A stretch of 64,000 bases of DNA, from the NCBI RefSeq assembly GCF_963678635.1, contig NC_087063.1, forward strand, positions 20,280,701-20,344,700, in the 5' to 3' direction. Source of the stretch: Symsagittifera roscoffensis. Lineage: Eukaryota; Xenacoelomorpha; Acoela; Convolutidae. Made by a program: the position numbers and the translations under genes. The notes under the pieces were generated by a model, which was not told where the DNA came from, ran no database searches, and was given only the letters and a program-made list of their open reading frames with translations. Each line of letters begins with the position of its first letter. Within the stretch, counting starts at the first letter, position 1. Positions 46,741 to 58,200 of this stretch are shown here, in pieces.

Positions 46741-47039
46741 CTAATGATCGGAGATCTTTATAAAAATTGATAATTCAAAAGTTTAACCCAAATGTGCTAA
46801 TTATCCCCAAAACTATCCTCTCTGCAAATCACTTCATAAATAGAAAAATTGGTGCTCTAAATAACTCTTCGTTTCACCTTATTAATACATTTTACCACTC
46901 AAGAATCCGAATTTTTCCCCCATCTATACGTTAATTTTAGTGCTAATATGTTCTGTAAAGATGGTATTCATTTTTTGTATGGTAGAAAATCTTTCAGTTT
47001 GTTACTTGCTCAGCTAACTTGTAAAAAATTACCATAAAT

Positions 47040-49505
47040 TTACCCTCCTCAGAAACATATAACTGAAGTAAGTGAAGACACAATGTCACACCACCCTTCT
47101 ATATTCGAACAAATAATCAGCTAACTTGTATAAAATCACCATAAATTTACCCTCCTCGCTGCCAAATTATGGCCGATCAAACGCACTTGCATATTTGCAA
47201 ACGCGACCTCCGATAAGGAGGCATATGGTGTGTCATTTGCAAAAGGAAGCATAAAGAAAAACACCCTCAAGCCACAACAGCGAACATTAACTATATAACT
47301 GAAGTAAGTCAAGACACAATGCCATACCACCCCTCTATATTCGAACAAATAACCGCCAAGACAATTCGAAAATCAACCCTGAAAACGCACGGAAGCCACG
47401 GTCCCTCAAGTGTAGATGCATGCGAATGGAGAAGGATATAACTCACTTCAACCAGATATCCATCGAGATTTGCGAAACAATTGATAAACTCTCTTATAAA
47501 ATAGCAAGTAAAGTTCTCCCCCATGAAAACCTAATTGCCTACAACTCGTGTCGCCTAATAGCACTGGACAAAAATCCACGGGTACGGCCCATTGGTATAG
47601 GTGAAGTTCTGAGAAGAATAATTGGCAAAACAATCACCCAATGTATAAAATCAGACCTTAAAAACCTCGGAAAATTTTCCAACTCTGCTTAGGCCAGAAG
47701 TGTGGAACCGAATATGCTCTCCACAGCTTGAGGAACGAGATTGAGAAACGGGAAACGGACGCCATACTACTTATTGATGCAGAAAATGCCTTCAACTCGC
47801 TTAATAGAGAACTTGCTCTAAAAATGTAGAAATCCTCTGTACGAACTTACATCATGCGCTGGCCAACCATACAAACATCCCTCAAATCTATATGTCAATA
47901 ACACGATTTTGACATCTACAGAAGGCACAACGTAAGGTGATCCCCTCGCAATGGCTATGTACGGAATTGGAATAATCCCACTGATTGAGCTCCTGCAAAA
48001 ACCAATTGTCACCCAAAAATGATACGCAGATGATGAAAGCGCTGCAGGTGATCATAAGAGTCTCCGCGCAATACTGGAACACCTGGATGTGCACGGAAAG
48101 GCTTTCGGATACAAAGTGAAGCCTTCCAAGTGTCAACTCATAGTAAAAGAAAACCGTCGTGACAGCGCCATAAAAGTTTTCGAAGGCACAAATATTACAA
48201 TAGGAGACGATTTTAGAGTCCTTGGATCGGTTTTAGGAACACCATCAGCATGCAATAAAGTCATGGAAAGCGAAATTGAAAAAACAGCTATCCTAACTGA
48301 AAAGCGTTGCAAAATAATTAAAACATCACCACAAAACGCGTTCTCCTGCTACACGAGGGAGAAAAAAAATTAAGAGTTCAAAATAGATTAGACCTCCTCA
48401 GTAACATGGACTTTTCCATAAATTATGAGTGGTTATAAGCCATTTGAGATCCGTTAGAAAACAGTGATCAAGAAATAGCTGAAACGGAACAAACTCTGAT
48501 AAATAGAAACATCAAAACTGAGAGACAGAACATCACACTCTCAAAAAAGGCTAAAATTATGGAAAATTGCTCATCAGAAAAAAAACTGACAATAAATCTA
48601 GCGTCACAGAAAAGAGCATCGAATTGGCTAAGCGTGCTATCCTTAAAAAATACAATTTTTACCTGATTAAATCATAGTTTGAAGATGGATTACATCTGAG
48701 ATATGGATGGGAACCTTTAAACACCCCACATACATGCCCCTGTGGACAACCGATCACACTGACATACTCTCTACACTGTCCCAAAGGTGGTTACACTCAC
48801 CTAAGACATAATGAAATTCGCGATACCTTTGCGACACTCCTGGACAAAATATGCCATGATGTTGAAATAGAGACGAAACTTCAATCGTTGAAAGGCGAAA
48901 GCTTTCACAACCAAACAACCACTACTGAAGATGACGCTCGACTTGTCATCAAGGCAAATGAACTCTGGGTAGGCCGATTCAGCCGAACCTTTTTCAATGT
49001 AAAAATTTTCAACCCCCATGTTGAATCCTGCCCTAAAACTATATCTCACGCCTACAAATATCATGAGAATGTCAAAACTTTAAAATACCAACAAAGAATC
49101 CTGGATAAGGAACACAGCAGCTTTGTTCCACTAATTTTTTGCGTGTACTGGAGGAGCAGCACCAGGCTCTACAAAAAACACCAGGCTCTAGAAACTAGCA
49201 GAGAAACTGAGCGAGAAACGGAACTAATCATACTCGGACAAAATAAGTTTTATAAGAACCAAAATAATTTTTGCACTTCTGAGGATTGCAATCCATTGCC
49301 TTAGGGGGTGCAAAAATGTTAGAAATACATCCAGCAAAGACAGTTCTATCTGTGCTATAATGGAGGAGGGTAGATTTCAATTGACAATTCTCTTGATGCA
49401 TTAAAATCGACTTGATTTATTAAAATTTTGCTGATGTATTTATATAGCGTTGGTACTACCCTATCTAACCTGTACACGTACCGTCGTATGAAGGAAGGGC
49501 CCATT
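47040..49505 (+). mobile_element. RLE-type LINE, RT through endonuclease (copy 2a)
   Basis: In order it encodes YHPSIFEQITAKTIRKSTLK, PSSVDACEWRR, CRLIALDKNPRVRPIGIGEV, LRRIIGKTITQC, DAILLIDAENAFNSLNRELA, YADDESAAGDHKSLRAIL and GYKVKPSKCQLIVKE. The endonuclease part has CPCGQPITLTYSLHCPKGG, RHNEIRDTFATLLD-like sequence and ARLVIKANELWVGRFSRTFF plus NVKIFNPH; the first Asp of the core and the Asp of DVK are both replaced, so the nuclease would be inactive. A 65-base piece near the start is duplicated (47,056-47,120 and 47,291-47,355). Stops interrupt it. The 3' end is near ACCGTCGTATGAAGGAAGGG. Confidence 0.88.
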
Positions 49506-49540
49506 TTAATTGACCTCTTTTAATTTTTCTACGCTTTAAT

Positions 49541-50687
49541 AAGGGGCCCTTCTGTTTAAGTACGGTCGTGCTCAAGCTGGATTGGGCCAATACCAGCATT
49601 ATATAAATACATCAATAAACAATATTGCAGGAATTAAGTCAAGTCAGCATTTAATGCATTGTCATTAAAGATATTTACTTCGACCGATCCTCCTCTACAA
49701 CAGCACTAATTGAATTGTCTATGAATTGCGTCGTGAGCAGTGATCTAAAACCCCGCATACAAAGGATAGCGCTCCTGACCAGCGCGAAGCTTATCTTAGT
49801 TTATTGTATAGTTTCTTGTTTCTGCGTAGCTTTCATGCCTTTTTTCACTAAGTTTTTCAGCTATGCGCTGCCTTGTCTGAGTAGCTGCTGCTGCGGCACC
49901 ACCAGTGCAACCAAAAATGAGCGGGCAGAAGCTGCTCTTTTCGACTTGAGGAACTATCTGTTGGTATTGTGAGTTTTTTAGTGATTTGTTGTACTTATAG
50001 GGGTCTTTCAGTAGTCTTCGTGAAGTTTTTGCATGTGGGTTGAAGATTTTGACATCGAAGAAGGTTCGGCTAAACCTTGAGCCCCATAATCCATTTGTTT
50101 TTACATCTAGTCGAGCGTCTTCATCAGTTGTGGTTGAATTGTTGACAAATTTCTCGCCTTGCAACGACTGAAGTTTCGGCTCGATTTCAATATCAAAGCA
50201 AACGTCGCTCATGAGGGTGACAAAGGTATCTCAGATTTTTTGATGCCTCATGTGGGTCTATCCACCCTTTGCACAGTGAAGGGCATGGGTAAGGTCAAAA
50301 GATTGACTACATGCACATGTGAGTGGAATGTTGGTTGGTTCCCATCCATATCTAACATAAACTTCATCCCGGAATTCGGATTTATTCAGGTTAAAAATAT
50401 ATCTGCTAGGAGGCAGTGCATTTAACCAGTTTGTGGATCCTTTTTTGGAGGCCAGCTCAAGTGCGTAATTTTTATTGTCGCTCAAGTTGTTCAAGATGTT
50501 AGTTCTCTTTTGGTTTGTTCTTTCAATTTTAAGTGTTTTAATTTTTCTATAGATTTTTTCTTGCTCAGATATAGCTGTTGATGGGTCGTATGTGTCTATG
50601 ACCGACGATGTTTTAATTGACCATACTAAAAAATTCTGATAGTCAGAAGGTAGCTTGATATTTAGACCACCAATTCTCAGGGGTAAA
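49541..50687 (-). mobile_element. RLE-type LINE, 3' part (copy 2b)
   Basis: Reading leftwards, LPLRIGGLNIKLPSDYQNFL is followed by ASKKGSTNWLNALPPSRYIF, then YVRYGWEPTNIPLTCACSQS and FDLTHALHCAKGG. The CxCx7Hx3C knuckle is the type found before restriction-like endonucleases. Then come ARLDVKTNGLWGSRFSRTFF, DVKIFNPHAK and KISFALVRSAILCMRGFRS. The 3' end, at 49,541, faces copy 2a with only about 35 bases between. The 5' side stops exactly at an LTR end. Confidence 0.87.
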
Positions 50688-51612
50688 TGTAACATTCGCC
50701 CGGAAGTACATATCGACGGAAAATAAAGCTAGGTTCTAAAACGACTGGCCAGCGTCTAAACACAGCTCTACATGCTTTTCACCGTCTCTGCCAAAGCCAG
50801 TTCTTTTGGTGGTCTTTCTAACATCGGGTCGACAAAAAAACGTTACTGTTTCCGGCTTCTATCAGAATGCTCTGATTAACTCAATTTTATGCAAAATTGT
50901 GAGCTCATGGCTGGGTCTCAGTGTCCCCAGATCACGAGGTCACTCCTAAAAACAGGGCTACTACTTATTTATTAAATTACTATTATTTTTGTTCAGTAGA
51001 TAAAAATCATCAGCTCCATCGAAGATGGATCAACTCTTTCCCCCAACTCGTAGCTTCTCATAATCTGAAAACGAATTTGAATGCTATTAATTCAATTGAG
51101 GACATCTCCAGGAAGCTAAGAGAATGTTAAAATAATGTTTAAGTTATCTCCCGAGACCCTTCCGGATTCTGGAATCCGGAGAAATAACAACCTTATTTCT
51201 TTTCGGAAGGCTGGACACGTCGTCCCATCACCCTTCCTGCTTCTCGTGAACTGCTTTGTATCGATTGTAGCGTTACAACTCGGAGTGGTTTCTGACAATT
51301 TCTAATCACAATCTCAATCTAGTGTCGTTTTTCCGTTGTTGTTGTCACTGAGACTATTGTTGTTCTCTCTGACAAAACTTGTTGATCTGATTTCACAGTT
51401 TCAGTGTGTGCGAAATAATAAAAGGCTACGTGCCTTTCACGTCCAAATTGAAAAATTAAAAATTAGCATGTCAATCAAAACTAACACTTCCTGATTGTCT
51501 GACGTTCAATTATCGTCACTAATTCATAAAAATCATCAATCTTCTCGGTTAGATGTTCCAATAAAATTTCGAATGCAAAATTGCCTTTTGACCATTCTGG
51601 TTGAATGTCACA
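50688..51612 (-). mobile_element. LTR of ~925 bp, minus orientation
   Basis: It begins (minus strand) TGTGACATTCAACCAGAATG and ends CCGGGCGAATGTTACA. It matches 34,745-35,677 over its length. By position it could be the 3' LTR of the Gypsy-type fossil to its right, but the partner LTR would lie outside the window, so that link is inferred from adjacency only. Left of it the LINE piece at 50,687 begins. Confidence 0.75.
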
Positions 51613-52235
51613 TAATCCCCGGACAGCCCCGTCAATGTCCTCATTGATTCCTGTGGTCTTCATCAAAATGGTACAGTGCCATCGAACAGAATTTAGAAAA
51701 TGCATGAAATCACTCTTATCCACGTCATATCGACTCACTGCAAAATTTAAATGGCATCATACTACACTATTATAGCCTTCCAAATTTTTTCACTTATCTG
51801 CACTTTCGAGGATATAACTGAAGAGAAAACATTTCTTCTGTTTTCCAACGTATGGGTCTCGATTTAAAACTTTTCCTCCTAGGTTTAAAAAGTGTTGGGA
51901 CGCATGACAGTCCTGCAAATCAACAAACTAAAATTATCTTACTATGCTTCTTCCCTTCGGAAATTTAGTTGTTATTGGTCCTGAATATTAAAATTAAGGA
52001 ACTCGGTGGTTAGAAGGAACAATGAAAAAATCTCCCTCCTCATGAGATTGTCCAACTCTTTCATGTCATCACAAACTGATCAGTCGTCTTAGTTGATAAC
52101 AAACAATCACGCAGATTGGAATATTTTATAAAAATCTCCACTCAAGCCTTTCTAAATAAATAGTAAGTGTCTCTAAAGCCACTAACTAAAATCATAATGC
52201 AAAATTATAAATGCAACAAATTCTTTAATATCCAA
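51613..52235. other. AT-rich spacer between LTR and coding block
   Basis: Base composition falls back to AT-rich between the LTR and the GC-richer block. No domain recognised. Confidence 0.4.
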
Positions 52236-55200
52236 AACTCAATTAAATGTTTTCTCTTCAGTTTCAATTGCAAACTTAGTTGCTTTGTTCCTCATTTGAG
52301 TTTTTCTCACACACAAAATTATTCTGAGTTTTAACATCGTCTCTTTCGCTGCTTCTTTGTTTCTTTCTTTGTTCACTCTTTGTTTTCGTCGTTTAGAAGT
52401 TCTAAGATTTCTAAGTTCTTCTATTTTTTTTCCTTTTTGGATATTGTTTTTCGGCCATTTGTCAATGTTCCATCTCCTCCTCCTGCGACATTGACTCCGC
52501 ACTTTCAGTCTCTGTGTCTTGCAACACGTCGGTAGCTATTCTAACGCTGTTGGACGCAGTCCTCCAACACTTCTGCTCTTCTATTCTTTGTTTACAACAA
52601 GAAAGAGGATCAACGTTAGTTTCTCTGTTTCTCTCCAAATCTTCCTTCAACATCTCTTCTTTTTCCCTTCTGTCACATTCACTTGTCCTAGAAGTTCTCT
52701 TCACTGCGGTGGTTACTGCATTTCGATGAGTTACAAAAGCTCGCTTGAAAGCTCCTGCTCCAATGTCCAGCTGATACGCACTGTACACTCTGCTGTGTTT
52801 CGACATATGCTTCTTGGCATATTCGCACAACCACGCAGTCATGTTGGCTCTGAACAATGACATGAGTCGTCCTCTGGCCCATATCTTTTTCACTTCCAAC
52901 GGAAGGTTCAAGATTTTGCACGTTGTCTCAAAAAGATCTAAATCTTTTAGACAATCCAATACCTGCAATTGTTCTTTCGTCGGCGTTTCTTGTCTATTGT
53001 TCTCTCTTACATGAGCTTCCAGCCATCGTATCAACCTCATAACTCCCACTATCACTATCGTTATTTGATGTGATGTATCTGGTAAACCCAAGGAGAGCAG
53101 CTTTCCATAGTCCCAGATCAACACCAGATTACTACGCCCGGGGTACCACCATGTTTGTAGCAAGCAATGGCAGGGGAACTCATCATGTGTCGACATGATG
53201 CTCCTCCAATTACGCTTTCCCGACGCTTCCAGTAGTGGTTCCGCTTCCATAATCACTCGGTGGACTTCATCATTCTCGTCTACTGCATTGTAATCTGTTT
53301 CTGTTGATCCTTTCTGCTTTTGTCTTTCAAAGTCACTGAAGTTCCCACTGGCGTATCCCATGAACTTCTTTCCCAAGTATCGATTCTAATTCCTCTTTGA
53401 TTCTCTCTGGAACTGCTGAGAAGATTTTGCACAGTAACTCGTAAATTTTTTCTGACATTATCGCTAGTCTTACGCATTTTGGCACTGAGAAGGCTTGATC
53501 TTCGATCGTTCTCGTACCTTTCACATACACCGCTACAAAATGCACTGGGTATCTGATCTTGCATATTGGAGCTAAAGTTGATCCCACTAAGTATCTCGCT
53601 CCCGTCGGTCTACGATAGGTTTCACTGTGTCCGATGTTCATTCGGTCGCTTCTCTCCACTTTCCAATATTTTTCTGCTCGGTTTGCAAAACTCCCAGAAA
53701 CACTTCTACACTGATGGTCGTGACCATCTCATGCTTTTGTTCTAGATTCAATAGTGACACCAAAGAACCAAACATGCTGTAGAATCCTAGTGCAGTCTAT
53801 TCCGTTTCCGTTTTTGATTTCATCACAATGGTCCCAAACAATATCGTCAACTGCTTGTGTTGTTTCTCCAGGGTCTTTACGCAATCCAGAATTCCACAGA
53901 TGTGACCTTCCAGTCCACAGATTTCCACTAGACAGCTACCAGGTTTGACCCAGTCCTCTGGTCCCCAGCCAGGCAACTCTACTTTGTCTTCTCCGTTGCT
54001 CTTATAGGCCGTCATCATCAAATTGTAAAAGATGTTCAGGTCACGCAAGTTACAGTCTGAATTCAGTTCCCTTTGCATGTCTTGTGTCGCAGGCAATATC
54101 AAATCAGCGTTATGACTCGAAAACCATGATGGTTTCATCAGTTGCCACACCACCGTTAGACGCGTTCTTAGTAAATCGTTAGAATATCCCAATCCAAATT
54201 CTACTCGGTTGTCAGATTTTGGCACTGATGGTGCAGTCACCCTTTCTTCCAACACCAGTCCCAGTTTAGTCTGCTGATTAGTCGCGCTTCTTATCTTTCC
54301 AATTCTTGACATCCAGAATCTTAGCAACACTGTTTGCTCGTAGTCAAACAAGCAATCTTGTATGTCATCATTTACGAAAGGGTTGTACGCCATCCCTATG
54401 ATTCCGGATACGTAACAGTATGACTTCTTCCTGATCGGTCCACAGTGTTCAATGGACTTCGGCAGTGCTCCCATAGTTTCTTTTGAGATTTTCATCTCCT
54501 TATTAGAGGATTTCCCTATTTCATCAATCTTTTTCATCGGTTCCAGCTCCACAGGCTCCTTCTTGTTCACTCGCATCGGCTTACTCTGATCGATGTCCAA
54601 AAGCGCTATTAAGAGCAAGGCTTTCCCTCGTTCATCACCTTCTTTTAGCATCTTGACACAAGTGTTCAATCCTGGCACTGATATCTGTTCTATCATGAAT
54701 CGTATGAAACAGAGAGCGTCTCTCCGCTTCGCGCACGCTACTGCTGCTCCTTCTTGGGTTATCAGATCTCTCATACTCATTCAGAACACCTTTTTTCCCT
54801 TCGATCTTTTTCTTTCTTCCGAATCATACTCCCCACGTGTCAGTCCAGTCATGCACCAAGCGAACCACAGGTGGAACTCTGGTCTCACATAGGGTATTGC
54901 TATCAGAGCGTGTATCACCGGCGTGGTTCTCATTTCTTCTTCGAAGTATCGTAACACTACTGCTCTCCATGCTAGGCTCACCAACTGCTCAATCGTTTCC
55001 GCGTTCATTTCAGACAATACCGGAGTTCCGTATGCCCTCTGCTTCAGGGTGGTGACTTGCATCATCGTCTCAAAATAACCTTCCATAGCACTTTTGTCTT
55101 CCAGATCAACAAAGTGTCCACTGGCTGAATTTCTGTATTCCAACATCTCCATGTATCCACCCGCGGATTCATCAATCGATACAGTTTACGACACTGTCAG

Positions 55201-58200
55201 TCGGTTATATTCCACCGGGACTAGCTGTCCTACGACGCTTCCCTTTCCATGACTCATGGGAGACGGTTTGAAATTTTGTAGGGTACTCTCTCCGCATTGG
55301 CTGAGTATTTCCAATTCTAACGTTGCTCCAGTCAGAGTGCGGTCACTCCTCTTGGTTTTGTAACTGGCTGATCTTAATGCTGCCAAGAGGATGAGTGGCA
55401 CCATCCCTACGTCAGCCAATCTCCTGTTTGTGCCAGACAATCGATCATTACCCTGTCCCATGTCCATGATTTCCTCGACGCGTTTTCTTTTGGCTGAGTT
55501 GACAGCTTTTATCGAGATTTTGGAATCCACCTTTGTTTTTCGAGCTTTCCTCAATGTCACTTTGCTGCCAAGTTTCGTTTTCATTTCATCAATCCTGTCA
55601 ATCAGCATCTTTGATCGCATCGTTCCCTTTCGGGTTCTTGACAGATATACTACTTCGTCCTTGTCTTCTTGCGGCGTCATCTTTATAGGAGAGTTTGCCT
55701 CACTTTCGTCAATGGCCGAGTCAATCAGTAACTCGCTCAATCTCCCTTCCACTCGTCGAGTTTGTCAAGGACTTTCCACATTAATGGCCTGTTGTGACCT
55801 ATTTTCAAAATAGACTGTGTCCCGTAGCTCTGAATTACTGTCCAGACCTCTTCCATGAGGTAACTCTGTCCATACTGCCTCCCGTCCTAGTTTCGCCCAA
55901 AAAAGGTACTCTGGCAGTGCCTTTTATTCTTCTTCTCCTTAGTGATTCCATTAAAAAAATTTTTTCGGTGTTTTTAGAATTGCTCGGAGAGCTGCTCTCC
56001 GGCAAGTTCCGGTTCGTTTCCATAAAAGCTGACGGGGGTTCCAGCGTGAGTTCCGTCTGCGAGCTCAGTCGTCGCTTCCAACGTGTCCGTGACGTTTTCA
56101 AAGTTGCTGAGGAAGTTGAAGTCCAGGCTGGACATCCCTCCTGTCGAAGCCTTTTCGTCCTCTTTCTCGGCCTGATCGGGATCCTGTTGCTTAGGCTCTT
56201 CCGATTGACGCCTTCCTTCCTGCCCACCGTCTCGTTTTGGATCGTTTCCTGAACTTGAGGGCCCTTGCTATTCATCTCTTGCTCCATCTGGAAATTTCGG
56301 TACAACTAGCCTGACAGCTGATTGATCTTCCTCTTCTCCGTGAACTACCTTGACTTCTTCACAGCCGAATGGTGCTAACATGGTTCTAGTCTGTATGGTT
56401 CCGCCCACCGTTAACCCTGGTTTTACGCTCGTTAAGATTAGGGAGGATTCCGGTAAGTCAGCCTTGCCTCTCATGACCTTAGGCGCTAGATCCAGTTTCC
56501 CCCATTCCTCGTCAAATCTTCCAGGCTTCGGAGTCGCTGTATTGTTCATTCGACCCCTCGTTGTTTCATGCGTGTAGGCAAACTGCGTATACTGCAGCAC
56601 TGCGCTGTTTCTGTCCACAAAGCACGGGTCCATCATCTCGCAGAATTTCGCTACCCTCCTTTCATTAGTTTCAAAGGCTCTCAACCTGGGGCTTTGTACT
56701 ACGGAGTCTGCTCCGAGCAACATCCTTCTGATCAAAGGGAACTCAGGGATCTCTTCTGGCAATTTCTTGTAGTCACCCCAGCCTTTCGTTTCTTCTCTCA
56801 ATTTATGATATGCTGCAGTCAGTCGAGGAATTCTTGTGACTTCGCCGCTCGTCTTATTGTAGGGCCATAGATTCCAGAGCTTCGGGAACTCCTCGATGTG
56901 CCTTCTATCCACTTCTCCCATCCTGTCTCGGAAGTGATCATCAAAGTTTATGACGGTCATCTCCGGCTCTGGTATCTTCGCGAATAACAAGTCCTCACTC
57001 ATCAACTCTCTCCTAACACTTCCGTCCACTGCTGATATGGGGTTCAGGTGCAACACTGACCTCCTGTATGCCTCTACCTTAACGTCAGGGATCGCAAACG
57101 TGACCGCCGGGACCGTATATCACTGTCACGAACTTCATGGCTCCTCTGATCAATGCTAAGGTATCGAACCTCATAGCTAAGCTCAGGTCAGTTAGCAGGA
57201 GCATACCCCCAGCATGACGTCGCACGTCTTCCTCCCTCTGAATTCTCTCATCCTCTCCTGTTCCAAAGCGATTCTGCTGCAGGAGGTATTTGATAAGATT
57301 ATGTCGCAAATCTCTTATCTTAATCCAGGAATATGTGGGTCGCTTCTCGTCGAATCTCCTCACGTTCTCCCTCACCTGCTCCGGGTAGCGTGTCAGATTC
57401 ATCAATCCTCCCAAGTTTCCGTGTGTTATCGCAATTAACGTTAGAAGTCCATCTAGTCGCAAATTCTGCACTCCTTCGGTGAGCAGTATCGCTGATCCTC
57501 TCACAAAATTCTCTGCTCCAAACGCCACGAACAGGGCTATTAAATCAACGATCGATACTTCTACGGCTGCTTTTTATCAGGTAACGAGAAAGCGATGGGT
57601 AAACTTTCGCCAAGAAGGACGCGGTCAATCCGGCTACTAACCCTTCCAGCATGCTTTCAGTCCGGTCAAAGCCTTCTTCTCCCTTTACATTCTGTGTCCA
57701 GAAAAGTTCCAGGGTAACTTGGCACACTCTGTTTACGAACTCGGCTGACATCTCTTCAGCATTTTTGGCCAGGTTTACCTCTTTCACCAGATAGGCATGG
57801 ATTTTCTTGATCATAACTGGGCCTCGCTCGAAAGCGTCCGCTCCCAATGCGGCTATTTGAGGGGTCAAGTGCAGCCACTTGTAAGCCTCTGGTTTCGTTC
57901 TCAGGATCATCGCTTCCAAGTGAGCTCTCGTCTCCTTGGAACTTTTCCTTCTTTCTCCTTCCTCCTTTACTTTCATTCCTCGGAACCATAAGTCGTTCGA
58001 CATCGCTCCGATTACTCGATGGTCATAATCAATTCCTGGTTTCAGTTTAAGTTGTCAGCTGAAGTTGGACAGTTCCAACCCCAGTACTTCGTCTAACACT
58101 AACATGTGTAGTGAATGATTCTTAAATCCTCGCATCGCATTCGAGATGCCAGACCACACCGCAGGTAATTCCGCCTAAAGTGGTCTTAGGTTATCCATCT

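Noticed and set aside
50688-51612. Certain 3' LTR of the Gypsy fossil to its right
   Set aside because: Kept only as a possibility, because the partner LTR is not in the window and the spacer at 61.3-62.3 kb shows no match.
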